A stretch of DNA of 58,925 bases from an uncultured bacterium (lineage in GTDB: Bacteria > Hydrogenedentota > Hydrogenedentia > Hydrogenedentales > Hydrogenedentaceae). The notes under the pieces are model-generated. The model was given only the letters and a program-made list of their open reading frames with translations. It was not told the origin of the DNA and made no database searches. The position numbers were made by a program, and so were the translations under genes. Position 1 is the stretch's first letter; each line of letters opens with the position of its first letter. The stretch covers positions 1 to 58,925 of the forward strand of contig CAKZKR010000003.1 of the NCBI GenBank assembly GCA_937124615.1, in the 5' to 3' direction. Shown piece after piece: positions 24,720 to 33,898 of this stretch.

Positions 24720-26594
24720 TTATTCTACCAATTTTTCCCACTGTGTGTAAAGTGAGCGGAGGAGTTCTTTTTTGTTTTTCAGTTCTCGAGTAAGTGTTTG
24801 AATTTTCTGAAAATTTTTGGGGTCTATTTGTGCAAAAGAAAGTTCCAGGTCTTCTATTTCATATTCAAGAATTTCAATTTGTTTCTCGATATCTTCCAGT
24901 TCTCTTTCTTTTTTTCTTTGTTCTCTTTTTATTTGCTTTGCTTCTTCAAAAGTATTTGATTTTTGTTCTTTTAATAGTGGAATTAATTCAACATTTGTTT
25001 GATTGTTTTTTTCTCGCCATAGATAGTGGGAATAATTACCCCAAACAAGTTCTGCTTTTCCGTCTTTGAGTACAATAAGTCGTTCGACAATTTGGTCTAA
25101 AAGTTCACGGTCATGTGTTACAAGGATTATAGAACCATCGAAATTGAGGAGGGCACTTTCTAATGCTTCTCGAGAAGCAAGGTCCATATGGTTGGTAGGT
25201 TCATCCAGAAAGAGCAAATTGGGTTTTTGTAAGATTAATTTAGCTAATGCTAAACGACTTTGTTCACCCCCGCTTAATGTTTTTACTTTTTTAAAAACAT
25301 CATCTCCGTGAAAGAGAAAAGCCCCTAAAAAGATGCGGAGAGAAGTCGGAATGACATCGGGTCTTACAGATTGTACCTCTTGAAGGATTTCGTTTTCTGG
25401 ATTCAAATCGTTATGATGCTGGTCGTAGTATGCGAATTTAACATTATGTCCATATCGAACAATCCCATGAGTTCCCTTATGATAACCCAATAGATGTTTT
25501 AGTAGTGTTGTCTTTCCCGAACCGTTAGGGCCTATAATCCCTAATCGCTCTCCTTGATATAATTGAAATGATAAATCTTTATACAAGGGTTGATTATCAT
25601 AATGCATACACAAATTTTCTGCAAATAGGATCAGAGAATTGCCTCGCTCTTCAGACTCAATATGAAAATTGAGTTTTGGGTTGTATTTTTTCGGTTCTTC
25701 TATTAAGACCATTTTATTTATCTGTTTAATACGGCTCTGGACCTGTTTCGCACGGGTTTTTTTATAGCGAAAGCGTTCTATCCATTCTTCTTGTTTTTTT
25801 AGTTCTTTTTCTTGTTGTTCGAACCATTCTTGTTGTTTTTGATATTGTTGTTCTTTGATTTCCCGGTAGTTTTGATATGAGCCGGGGTAAGAAGTAATTT
25901 TCCCGTTTTCTAATTCAAGAATTCGGTGTGGAAAACGATTTAGTAGCCTCTGGTCATGGGAAATTATTACAATTGTTTTTGGAGATGATGTGAGGAATTC
26001 TTCCAGATATTCCTTCCCTTCGAGGTCGAGGTAATTATCAGGCTCGTCTAAGAGCAAGACATCAGCGTCTTGTAAGAGAGATAGAACGAGTAGTAATCGT
26101 GTTTGTTGTCCCCCGCTGAGTTCATTGAATTTTCTTGACCAACTATCATGGTTAAAACCTAATCCTGCTAATACCTTTTTTGTTAGAGAGGAATAATGAT
26201 AGCCACCATGTACTTGATAGTATGATTGAAGTTTTGAGTACTCATTTAGTAACTCCGTATTCCCCTCTGAAATTTTATTTTCATATTCTTTTATCTTTTC
26301 TTCGATTTCTTTCAGTTCGTTAAAAGCCATTTCTGCAATTTCGAGTAGTGTTAAGTGTGGGGGAAAATAAGGTATTTGTTCAAGGTAGGAAATGCGGACA
26401 TTTCGTTGTTGTTCAATAATTCCACAGTCAGGTTCTATTCGATGGGCTATTAATTGAAAAATGGTTGTTTTCCCACAGCCGTTTCTTCCTACAAGTGCAA
26501 TGTGTTCTCCGGCCTCTATCTGAAAGTTGACCTCATCTAAAACAATTTTGCCCGGGTAAGATTTACAGATATTTTCGAAACGGATTAGACTCAT
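24720..26594 (-). CDS. ABC-F family ATPase
   Basis: A 624-residue soluble protein with two ABC ATPase domains and no membrane segment. Domain 1 has Walker A GRNGCGKTT (near 36) and LSGGQQTR; domain 2 has GPNGSGKTT (near 350) and LSGGEQSR. Each carries a Walker B of the DEP type. The charged linker between them (KEQQYQKQQEWFEQQEKE region) is the P-site tRNA interaction motif region of ABC-F proteins, and a C-terminal coiled coil follows. ABC-F proteins act on the ribosome to relieve stalling or give antibiotic resistance. The subfamily (Uup or YheS-like) is not resolved. It overlaps the downstream end of the glycosyltransferase gene by four bases. Confidence 0.93.
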   Translation of the reverse strand: MSLIRFENICKSYPGKIVLDEVNFQIEAGEHIALVGRNGCGKTTIFQLIAHRIEPDCGIIEQQRNVRISYLEQIPYFPPHLTLLEIAEMAFNELKEIEEKIKEYENKISEGNTELLNEYSKLQSYYQVHGGYHYSSLTKKVLAGLGFNHDSWSRKFNELSGGQQTRLLLVLSLLQDADVLLLDEPDNYLDLEGKEYLEEFLTSSPKTIVIISHDQRLLNRFPHRILELENGKITSYPGSYQNYREIKEQQYQKQQEWFEQQEKELKKQEEWIERFRYKKTRAKQVQSRIKQINKMVLIEEPKKYNPKLNFHIESEERGNSLILFAENLCMHYDNQPLYKDLSFQLYQGERLGIIGPNGSGKTTLLKHLLGYHKGTHGIVRYGHNVKFAYYDQHHNDLNPENEILQEVQSVRPDVIPTSLRIFLGAFLFHGDDVFKKVKTLSGGEQSRLALAKLILQKPNLLFLDEPTNHMDLASREALESALLNFDGSIILVTHDRELLDQIVERLIVLKDGKAELVWGNYSHYLWREKNNQTNVELIPLLKEQKSNTFEEAKQIKREQRKKERELEDIEKQIEILEYEIEDLELSFAQIDPKNFQKIQTLTRELKNKKELLRSLYTQWEKLVE

Positions 26595-27388
26595 GGGTTG
26601 TTAGATGGTTTGTTTGATGACTCTGAAAGAGAAGGTTTTTTTCTCTGTAAATCCCAGAGTTTCGCATATTTTAAATAAACAGAAAAAGCAGATAAACCGC
26701 AAAGGACTAAACCATGATAACCATCAAGAAAACCATGTCGGAGCACATACATTTTAATGAAACGAGAAATAGGACGAAGCGTTAAATCGAACCAATGAGT
26801 TCGTTTTCCCTTTTCGTATGCATCTTCTGCTCCCCATGTTGTAAAGCGATGGGCTGTTTTGAGGAATTCGTCAAAATTTCGATAGGTATCATGATACATA
26901 ACTTCGTGGATATAACCTACAGGACCGTCAACAATGATGTGGCTGTGAACTCGCTTCTTTTTGTATCTTCCTGTTTGTGTACGGAAAAGTCGAAGGTTGT
27001 AATCTTTATGCCAACCACAATGTTTAATGAGTTTCCCAAAGAAATAGGACATTCTCCGTATATTATAGCCGTTAAGACTTTTGGGGTTTTTTATTATTTC
27101 CTGTATTTTCTGTGCAAGTTCGGGCGATACCCATTCATCAGCGTCCAATACCAATGTCCATTCTGTTGTTATTTGTGGAATTGCCCAGTTTCGCTGGTCT
27201 GCCGCATTGATATATTCATGTACAACAACATGTTTTGTATATCGTTTTACTAATTCTTCAGACCCATCATTTGTTTTGGGGTCTACAACACAGAAAATAT
27301 CGTCTGCCCACGATACACTTTCAAGACAGCGAGGCAGACGGTCTCCTGCATTAAAAATTAGTGTTAAAACGGTAATACCTGGTTTCAT
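26591..27388 (-). CDS. Family 2 glycosyltransferase (WaaE/KdtX-like)
   Basis: 265 residues of a GT-A fold enzyme. It opens with GITVLTLIFNAGDRLPRCLES and holds the metal-binding DAD motif in LVLDADEWVSPEL. Later elements (GWHKDYNLRLFRTQTG, HEVMYHDTYR) resemble the LPS core beta-1,4-glucosyltransferase group. A C-terminal hydrophobic stretch may touch the membrane. It is likely to add a sugar to a lipid-linked or LPS-like glycan. Acceptor and donor cannot be told from sequence. Confidence 0.87.
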   Translation of the reverse strand: MKPGITVLTLIFNAGDRLPRCLESVSWADDIFCVVDPKTNDGSEELVKRYTKHVVVHEYINAADQRNWAIPQITTEWTLVLDADEWVSPELAQKIQEIIKNPKSLNGYNIRRMSYFFGKLIKHCGWHKDYNLRLFRTQTGRYKKKRVHSHIIVDGPVGYIHEVMYHDTYRNFDEFLKTAHRFTTWGAEDAYEKGKRTHWFDLTLRPISRFIKMYVLRHGFLDGYHGLVLCGLSAFSVYLKYAKLWDLQRKKPSLSESSNKPSNNP

Positions 27389-27426
27389 ATTTGTATTTTC
27401 TTTTAAATCTCATTAATTTTAAATAT

Positions 27427-28506
27427 TTATTTTATCAATTTTTTGTAAACTGATATAGTTTCATCAACCATTCTCTGAACTGTAAAATTGTCTTCTACAT
27501 GTTTTTTCCCTTTTTTAGCCATTGCTTTTGCTTCGTCGGGATGAGAAAGCATATATATAATGGCTTCTGCAAGTAATTGTGGATTTCTATTTTGAATTAA
27601 TAAACCTGTTTCATGGGGAATAACCATTTCGGATACACCTCCTGCCTCAGTGGCAACTACGGGTTTTTCACATGCTAATGCTTCAAGAATGGATGTGCCT
27701 AATCCCTCAGACCAACTTGAGGAAACATATAAATCGGCTGTTTTTATTAGACGAGGAACATCGTTCCTATGTCCTAACAATCGCACATGTTGGGTAAGGT
27801 TGAGATTATCTATTTCTATTTGTATGGTGTTTAACAATGGACCGGAACCTGCAATAAGCAATATGATGTCTTTGAAAACTTCTTTGACATGAACAAAAGC
27901 ATGGAGTAATGTTATATGGTCTTTATGGGGGACAAGTGCCCCGGCGGTTAGTAAAATTTGTGTATTGTCGTTAATATCAAGTTCTTTTTTGTTGTAAGGA
28001 AGAACATCAATATGTGTTAGGTTTATTGAACTTCGGACAACTTGAATCTTATTTTCGTTAACACTATGTTCTTTTAATACTTTGGCTACATAGTAGGATA
28101 CAGGCAAAATAAGGTCAACATGGTTATATTTCCATTTGGAAAAAATATTATTAGCAGGTGCGAAACTTACCCTTCGTGAGATGACAGTTTTAGGAATAGG
28201 GTTCATAAAAGTGGAGAGAATCGCGAGAGCATGAGCATGGCTGGTATGTGCATGAATGATATCTATTCTGTTTTTCTTTGTGATTTGTGCAATTTTCCAG
28301 GCAGAAAATATATCATATTCTGATCTGAGGGGTAGCGTAAAAACTTTAATATCAGGTATTCTCTTTAATCGATTAACAAATTCACTATTTTCTTTTCCTA
28401 TTGCATATACCTCAAGGCCATGAGATAGGAGTCCTTGCATAAGCCAGAAGGCTTGTTGTTCTCCTCCTCTCCATGTTTGTTGTTCATCGATGTGTAAAAT
28501 TCTCAC
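27427..28506 (-). CDS. GT4-family glycosyltransferase
   Basis: A 359-residue GT-B fold glycosyltransferase. The N-terminal domain opens MRILHIDEQQTWRGGEQQAF. The C-terminal donor domain has the GT4 pattern SWSEGLGTSILEALACEKPVV, including the E-x7-E type motif that binds the nucleotide sugar. Its start overlaps the preceding GT gene by 23 bases, so the two are translated from one message. It is probably involved in cell-surface glycan assembly. Confidence 0.93.
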   Translation of the reverse strand: MRILHIDEQQTWRGGEQQAFWLMQGLLSHGLEVYAIGKENSEFVNRLKRIPDIKVFTLPLRSEYDIFSAWKIAQITKKNRIDIIHAHTSHAHALAILSTFMNPIPKTVISRRVSFAPANNIFSKWKYNHVDLILPVSYYVAKVLKEHSVNENKIQVVRSSINLTHIDVLPYNKKELDINDNTQILLTAGALVPHKDHITLLHAFVHVKEVFKDIILLIAGSGPLLNTIQIEIDNLNLTQHVRLLGHRNDVPRLIKTADLYVSSSWSEGLGTSILEALACEKPVVATEAGGVSEMVIPHETGLLIQNRNPQLLAEAIIYMLSHPDEAKAMAKKGKKHVEDNFTVQRMVDETISVYKKLIK

Positions 28507-29668
28507 GGTGAAGTTCCAATGCCTTTGAATAGGCTCCTAAAGTTTTATTTACAAATTGTTCTACGCTAAACATTTGAATTGCTCGTTGTTGGGCTTTTTT
28601 CCCCATTTCTATTCTGAGGGCAGGATTTTTAGCGAGTTCTTTGATTGCTTGTGCTAATGGTTCAATTGTACCTGCGGGGACAATTCTACCTTCTATACCA
28701 TCATTAATGATTTCAGGTAGCCCTCCATAGTTCGAAGCAATTACGGGTTTTCCTTCTGCCATGGCTTCTTTGAGACTAAAGGATGAGGTATCGCAATCTA
28801 TTGATGGAAGGACTGCAATATCAAAAGATTGTGTACAGTAGGCCATATCTTTACGATAACCTGCAAAGACGATTTTATCTGAAAGACCTAATTCAATGGC
28901 TAAATTTTTAAGTTCGCTATCAAGACTTCCGGTTCCTAAAACAAGTATTTTTATCTCAGGACACTCTGTAGTTATCCTTTGTAATGCTTTAAAAAGGAAG
29001 ATATGTCCTTTTGCAGGGGATAATCTTGCAGAAATACCACAGACAACATCAGTTTCTTTGAAACCAAATTCATTACGAGCCTTCTCTCTGTGTTCTTTAT
29101 TATGTTCGAATTCTATTGTATCAACCCCATTGTGAATAGAGCATATTCGGGCTTCGGGGAAATGGTTATTATTAATCAGGTTTTGTCGAACCAATTCACA
29201 AACTGCAATGTGATAGTCCGTACATTTTAGGTTTAGCCATCGGTTCAATATGTGATTGCTCAATGGATATGTATTATGTCGAGTGCGCACGATACAAAAT
29301 CGCCGACGGAGTAATTGGTTTGCCATGGCAGTAGTCCAGTGGTCCTGGGAACCGTTTACATGAATAATATCAGGTTCTATTTCCAGAAGGATTTCTTTAA
29401 GAGTTTTTATATCTTCAATCCATTTTTTAGGATGTATTCCTCCTACAAAATGGAATTTATTTAGTGGAGTATATTGGAATTGTTCAGCGAATTCGATAAA
29501 CACACTGTTTTTTCTACAACCTACATAGACCTTATGTCCCAATTCTCTAAGTCCTCTGGCAAGTCTACAAACATAGGTAATTTGCCCTCCACCTTTAATA
29601 TGAGGGTCTGTAATAAGGACTTTTAATTTTTGATTGGACAAAAAGTTCGTCATTTTTGTGTATTGCAT
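28484..29668 (-). CDS. GT4-family glycosyltransferase
   Basis: A 394-residue GT-B enzyme. The N-terminal glycine-rich loop is in DPHIKGGGQITYVCRLARGL. The donor domain has SFSLKEAMAEGKPVIASNYGGLP. It is the first gene of the three-glycosyltransferase run ending at 26591. The start could also be the ATG at codon 6. The overlap with the next gene and shared family suggest consecutive sugar additions to one glycan. Confidence 0.92.
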   Translation of the reverse strand: MQYTKMTNFLSNQKLKVLITDPHIKGGGQITYVCRLARGLRELGHKVYVGCRKNSVFIEFAEQFQYTPLNKFHFVGGIHPKKWIEDIKTLKEILLEIEPDIIHVNGSQDHWTTAMANQLLRRRFCIVRTRHNTYPLSNHILNRWLNLKCTDYHIAVCELVRQNLINNNHFPEARICSIHNGVDTIEFEHNKEHREKARNEFGFKETDVVCGISARLSPAKGHIFLFKALQRITTECPEIKILVLGTGSLDSELKNLAIELGLSDKIVFAGYRKDMAYCTQSFDIAVLPSIDCDTSSFSLKEAMAEGKPVIASNYGGLPEIINDGIEGRIVPAGTIEPLAQAIKELAKNPALRIEMGKKAQQRAIQMFSVEQFVNKTLGAYSKALELHRENFTHR

Positions 29669-29734
29669 TTAGAAACTAAAGAGAGTTTCAGGAAGTTCCC
29701 TTTTAATTGGTAATGGAGATATTATACTTGATTA

Positions 29735-29944
29735 TTAGGAGTTGATTTCAGGATTTATTTTATTTATATTTGAATTTTCTATATTCTGTTTTTCTGTCTC
29801 TAATTCTTCCTTTTGAGAGGTTTTTAATGTTTCAAGAACTTTTTCATTAACAGTCTCAAGAAATTGTATAGCGTTATTAAGTTCTTGTTCGATAGATTCT
29901 AATGTTTCATCTTTGTTCAGTTTTATATTTTTTTTCTTGCTCAT
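29735..29944 (-). CDS. Small coiled-coil protein of unknown function (69 aa)
   Basis: A 69-residue, highly charged protein with heptad-like leucines from about 15 to 45 (ESIEQELNNAIQFLETVNEK) and an Asn/Glu-rich tail. ATG 29944 is preferred because AAAGGG lies upstream. It is loosely reminiscent of small exonuclease VII subunits, but the match is too weak to claim. It follows the HDOD gene by 22 bases. Confidence 0.5.
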   Translation of the reverse strand: MSKKKNIKLNKDETLESIEQELNNAIQFLETVNEKVLETLKTSQKEELETEKQNIENSNINKINPEINS

Positions 29945-29966
29945 CCTGAAGCCCTTTTTATCTATG

Positions 29967-30842
29967 CTAAAACAGGTTATCAAAATCTATTTTGCTTTGT
30001 GAGAGAATGTTTTGTTTTGATTCTTTTATTTCTGCCCAGATATGTTTAAAGTTTTCAAAGGGGTTTTCTAATATATTAAAAGAGTTTTGTATTATGTCTT
30101 CATAGGAAGTCTGTTCTTGAATTTCAATCATTGTATACCGAGATATCCTAAGTAATGCTGATAATTTTGGATCGATAGCATCTTTTATAGATAAATTTTC
30201 TATATTGTATTGTCGCCAAATAGAGTCATAAAGGACTGGGGGAATATCCCATTCTTTCAGAAAAACAGTTGCCAGGTCGGTTTGTATAAAACCAAATTGT
30301 TTTTGTTCCAGTTCCAACAGCTTTTTGTGATTATTAAGGGAATTATTTATTAAATCAAAATATTTTTGTGGAAATTCATTTAAGAAAATAGAGGCTCCTA
30401 TATTGGCAAGAAGCCCAACGAGGAAGTCTTCCCCTTCATAATTTAGTTTTAGTGATTGAGACAATTCTCTACAAAGGGAAGCCATAAATAAACTTTCTCT
30501 CCACAATTTTTTGTAGAGTTCCTGATATTGCAGATTTTTAAATTTTATAAGGTCAAGCACAGCAGACCCTATAAGGATACAACGAAACTCACGGATACCA
30601 AGCATAACCAGAGCCAATTGAAGATTCGTAACGCGGTGTTTTAGTCCATAATAGGGAGAGTTGGCTATCCGTAATAAACGCCCCGATAGATTTGGATCTC
30701 GAGATATTACATTTATTACTTTGTCATAACTTATAGAGGGGTCAGCAGTAATACGTAGTGCTTCTGATAAAATAGTAGGTAGAGAAGGTAGCCCTTTAAA
30801 TTTTTTTATCATTTCTTCTGCTCTACTTAAGACACTATCCAT
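29967..30842 (-). CDS. HDOD-domain protein
   Basis: 291 residues with an HDOD domain: LPSLPTILSEALRITADPS near the start, then DPNLSGRLLRIANSPYYGL and the helix pattern VTNLQLALVMLGIRE. HDOD proteins are HD-GYP relatives lacking the metal-binding residues; they serve as signalling scaffolds, often with motility or c-di-GMP systems. No output domain follows. ATG 30842 avoids the 31-base overlap with the universal stress protein that the longer start would need. Confidence 0.85.
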   Translation of the reverse strand: MDSVLSRAEEMIKKFKGLPSLPTILSEALRITADPSISYDKVINVISRDPNLSGRLLRIANSPYYGLKHRVTNLQLALVMLGIREFRCILIGSAVLDLIKFKNLQYQELYKKLWRESLFMASLCRELSQSLKLNYEGEDFLVGLLANIGASIFLNEFPQKYFDLINNSLNNHKKLLELEQKQFGFIQTDLATVFLKEWDIPPVLYDSIWRQYNIENLSIKDAIDPKLSALLRISRYTMIEIQEQTSYEDIIQNSFNILENPFENFKHIWAEIKESKQNILSQSKIDFDNLF

Positions 30843-30859
30843 ATCAATATAATATCCTT

Positions 30860-31699
30860 TTATCCCAGTCTTGTTAATAGTATAGGGCATGTTGATGTAT
30901 GGATTACGGAATTAGTATTGCTTCCTAATAACCATTCGTGTAGACGGTTTTTCCCAAAAGCCCCCATAACAATTAATTCTGCGGAGATTTCTCGCGCGGT
31001 ATTAAGTATTCCAACGGTAGGTGCGTTTTCATAAACTATATGTGATGTGAAAGAAACTTTATTTGATTTTAGATAGTTTACGGCTTCATTTATAATTTCT
31101 TCATCGGGTTTGTTTGCGACATAAATGACATGGCAAATGGTATCCCAAATTTTTGCAAGTTCAGCAGAGATGCGAAGAGCCTCTCTTGCTGAAGGGGAAG
31201 CATCATAAGCGAGTAGAAAGGGTCCGTATCGGAATTCAGATTGGTTTGTTATTAAAACAGGGCGTTTAGAACGACGAATAACGGACTGAGCGGTTCCTCC
31301 TAAGAAACCTTCTGACCACCGAGAATGTTCCCCTGATTTTCCTATGATAATAAGGTCGTATAATTCACTTTGTTCAAGGATTGTTCGTGAAATAATACCT
31401 GTTTTTAATATTTGTTCGCATGGAATCTCATTTTTTTGGCACTCTGCTTCACATACATTTAATATTTGTCTTCCTCGCTCTTCTAATACACTGCGTATTT
31501 GATTTTGATAATTGGTCCAGGGTGTTACTCCGAGGATACTACTTACATCACGAAGAAGAGGTCCCTCTAAAAGTTTTATATCAATAACATGGAGAAGGGC
31601 TATCTCTCCTTTTATATTTTTTGCCCAAAGAATCGCATATTTTAGTCCCTTTAATGCTTGTTCACTTCCATCAATAGGGACTAATATCCTACGGAACAT
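30860..31699 (-). CDS. Universal stress protein, two UspA domains
   Basis: 279 residues with tandem UspA folds. Domain 1 (1-145) opens FRRILVPIDGSEQALKGL and has the ATP-loop form GKSGEHSRWSEGFLGGTAQSV. Domain 2 (from about 155) ends GAFGKNRLHEWLLGSNTNSV. The G-x2-G-x9-G-S/T pattern suggests nucleotide binding in both halves. It overlaps hisH by 19 bases. Confidence 0.92.
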   Translation of the reverse strand: MFRRILVPIDGSEQALKGLKYAILWAKNIKGEIALLHVIDIKLLEGPLLRDVSSILGVTPWTNYQNQIRSVLEERGRQILNVCEAECQKNEIPCEQILKTGIISRTILEQSELYDLIIIGKSGEHSRWSEGFLGGTAQSVIRRSKRPVLITNQSEFRYGPFLLAYDASPSAREALRISAELAKIWDTICHVIYVANKPDEEIINEAVNYLKSNKVSFTSHIVYENAPTVGILNTAREISAELIVMGAFGKNRLHEWLLGSNTNSVIHTSTCPILLTRLG

Positions 31700-32331
31700 T
31701 GGAATGTTTTCCTCTTAATAAAAGCTCCAAAGTTTTTTAATATTTCCAATCCGAATTGTTGGCTTTTTTCAGGATGAAATTGGACACCAAATACGGCTCC
31801 TTTGCCTACAATACATGGGAATGATATACCGTAGTGACATGTTGCGAGAGTGAGGTTTTCTTCCGTCGGTTGAGGAAAATAACTATGAACAAAATACGCA
31901 TAACCTCCCTGACCCGAAGGTAGTAAAGGGTTGTTCTTGTTATTAACAGGTTGAACGAAATTCCAGCCCATGTGGGGAACCTTTAATCCTGTCATTTTAG
32001 CAGCTGGGAATCGAATTACTTTACCTTTAAAAATTCCCAATCCTTCTGAACCTCCACCTTCTTCTCCATATTCGAAAAGTAGTTGGAGTCCGATACAGAT
32101 CCCTAATAAAGGTTTTCCAGCCTGGACAAATTCTCTAATGGGTTCAACAAAACCCTTATGTTTTAAACCTTCATAGCAATCGCGAAAAGCTCCGACTCCC
32201 GGCAGAATTCCTGCATCAGCATTTTTGAGGTCATCAGGATTTTCTGTAATTCCTGCCTCACAACCTACTTTTTCAAGGGCTTTCTGGGCACTGCGTAAGT
32301 TTCCCATTCCATAATCTATGATTGCAATCAT
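31681..32331 (-). CDS. hisH: Imidazole glycerol phosphate synthase, glutaminase subunit
   Basis: A 216-residue class I glutamine amidotransferase. The nucleophile Cys is in LLGICIGLQLLFE and the His-Glu pair in FGVQFHPEKSQ. HisH supplies ammonia to HisF, which forms imidazole glycerol phosphate and AICAR in histidine biosynthesis. It starts four bases inside the hisB stop (ATGA overlap). hisF and hisA are not next to it, so the his genes are dispersed. Confidence 0.96.
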   Translation of the reverse strand: MIAIIDYGMGNLRSAQKALEKVGCEAGITENPDDLKNADAGILPGVGAFRDCYEGLKHKGFVEPIREFVQAGKPLLGICIGLQLLFEYGEEGGGSEGLGIFKGKVIRFPAAKMTGLKVPHMGWNFVQPVNNKNNPLLPSGQGGYAYFVHSYFPQPTEENLTLATCHYGISFPCIVGKGAVFGVQFHPEKSQQFGLEILKNFGAFIKRKTFQCSVGY

Positions 32332-32921
32332 GAATCGATTATTCCTTTTGTTGATGACCCGTTCCGGGCATAGGTTGAATTTTCCTCAAGAGCTTGAGCC
32401 AGAGCTCTGGCGCAAGCCTTAAAAATAGATTCTATGCAGTGATGGGTGTTTTTCCCATAGTGCAATAAGATATGTAGCGTTATTTTAAAGTGGTTTGAAA
32501 ATGCTCTAAAAAATTCTTCTGTGAGTTCTATATCAAATGTTCCTAACTTTACACGAGGTAAGTCAGCGGAGAAATAAAGATACGGTCTCCCACTGAGGTC
32601 AATAGCCACTTCAGAAAGAGCCTCATCCATTGGGATTACTGCATGTCCAAATCGGTTTCTTTTTTGTATATCTGTAAAAAGTTGGGCACAGGCTTTGCCA
32701 AGACAAATTCCGACATCCTCTACTGTGTGATGGGCATCTACTTCAAGGTCACCTTGTGCCTGTAATTCAATATCAATGCCCGAATGTTTTGAGAATAGTG
32801 TTAACATATGATCTAAAAAACCGACACCTGTATGTATAATAGACGACCCTGTTCCTGGAAATTGGATAATTATTGTGATATCTGTTTCTTTTGATTTGCG
32901 ACTGACTTTAACTTCTGGCAT
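32328..32921 (-). CDS. hisB: Imidazoleglycerol-phosphate dehydratase
   Basis: A 197-residue monofunctional HisB. The metal-binding repeats are visible: GFLDHMLTLFSKHSG with DAHHTVEDVGICLG, and later HILLHYGKNTHHCIESIFKA. It dehydrates imidazoleglycerol phosphate to imidazole acetol phosphate. There is no fused histidinol phosphatase domain. It is coupled to hisH by a four-base overlap. Confidence 0.97.
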   Translation of the reverse strand: MPEVKVSRKSKETDITIIIQFPGTGSSIIHTGVGFLDHMLTLFSKHSGIDIELQAQGDLEVDAHHTVEDVGICLGKACAQLFTDIQKRNRFGHAVIPMDEALSEVAIDLSGRPYLYFSADLPRVKLGTFDIELTEEFFRAFSNHFKITLHILLHYGKNTHHCIESIFKACARALAQALEENSTYARNGSSTKGIIDS

Positions 32922-32958
32922 ATTTTATCGACCTTACCGCTTGAGTTAGAAATTAAGA

Positions 32959-33684
32959 TTATCTTCCATGTTGAAGTCGTTCTGCGAGGAAAGGATGTAA
33001 ACTTGCTTCAAGGACTTTTCTCGCTGTAATTTCTATATTATATTCTACACGGATCTGTTTGTAGGTGTTGGTTTCTGTATTTAATATTCCGAACGCGGCA
33101 CGTGAATCACCATCACGAGGTTGTCCTACAGAGCCCGGATTAATAAAATAGGCTTTCCCCTTTTTCATCTTAAAGGTTCCATCATCATCGGGACTGTAGG
33201 TTCCGTCAGAAGAAAGAATCACAGGTATATGTGTATGTCCATAGAAGCATAAATTAGTGTTTTGTTCCTCGAAGAAGTACAGGAAAGGATGGACATCTTC
33301 CCATGTGAAGATATAGGTGTTGTGGTTTTTAGGAGCACCATGTACCCCTGCAAAGTCGCCGAAGTTTAATGTGTCCGGTAAGCGTTGTAACCATTCTTTA
33401 TTATCTTCTGTTAATTCTTTGCGAGTCCAGAGAATTGCAGGCAGAGCCACAGCATTGAATCCCCAGGGCTCTTCTAATTCACATGCTACTGCATCATGAT
33501 TCCCTAATATTGTAGGGATGTTTCTCTGTTTTATAATGTTAATACACTCGTTAGGTTCTGCATTATAACCAACAATATCACCCAAACAAATAATTTGTTC
33601 GATTTTTTCTCTATCAATTGCGTCTAATACAACTTTAAGCGCTTCCGCGTTTGCATGTATGTCTGAAATAATTGCGTATAACAA
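32959..33684 (-). CDS. Calcineurin-like metallophosphoesterase (YfcE/MJ0936-like)
   Basis: 241 residues with the metallophosphoesterase motifs in order: ISDIHANAEAL (D-x-H), CLGDIVGYNAEP (GD), ILGNHDAV (GNHD), GVHGAPK and FYGHTHIPVI (GHTH). Such enzymes hydrolyse phosphodiesters or phosphomonoesters; the substrate is unknown. The start is TTG at 33684, supported by GGAG about seven bases upstream. An ATG is not available before the first metal motif. Confidence 0.9.
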   Translation of the reverse strand: MLYAIISDIHANAEALKVVLDAIDREKIEQIICLGDIVGYNAEPNECINIIKQRNIPTILGNHDAVACELEEPWGFNAVALPAILWTRKELTEDNKEWLQRLPDTLNFGDFAGVHGAPKNHNTYIFTWEDVHPFLYFFEEQNTNLCFYGHTHIPVILSSDGTYSPDDDGTFKMKKGKAYFINPGSVGQPRDGDSRAAFGILNTETNTYKQIRVEYNIEITARKVLEASLHPFLAERLQHGR

Positions 33685-33898
33685 AACTTACTCCATTTAT
33701 CTTTATAAATAATTTGCAACTACATATTTTAATTATTTTTCGACCACAAGTTCTAATTGTAATATTTTGTAATATATGCATTATAAGTTTCAAACTTTGA
33801 GGGACTGGGAACTTTAGTTGATTGGTGGTGTTAATAAAAAATGAAGTCTCAAATAGAGACAGATAAAACCCAAACTTAAATAAAAGGAGAATGTGATT

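Noticed and set aside
29735-29944. Exonuclease VII small subunit
   Set aside because: The helical pattern is similar in length, but the conserved FEEAL-type motif is missing and no xseA is adjacent.
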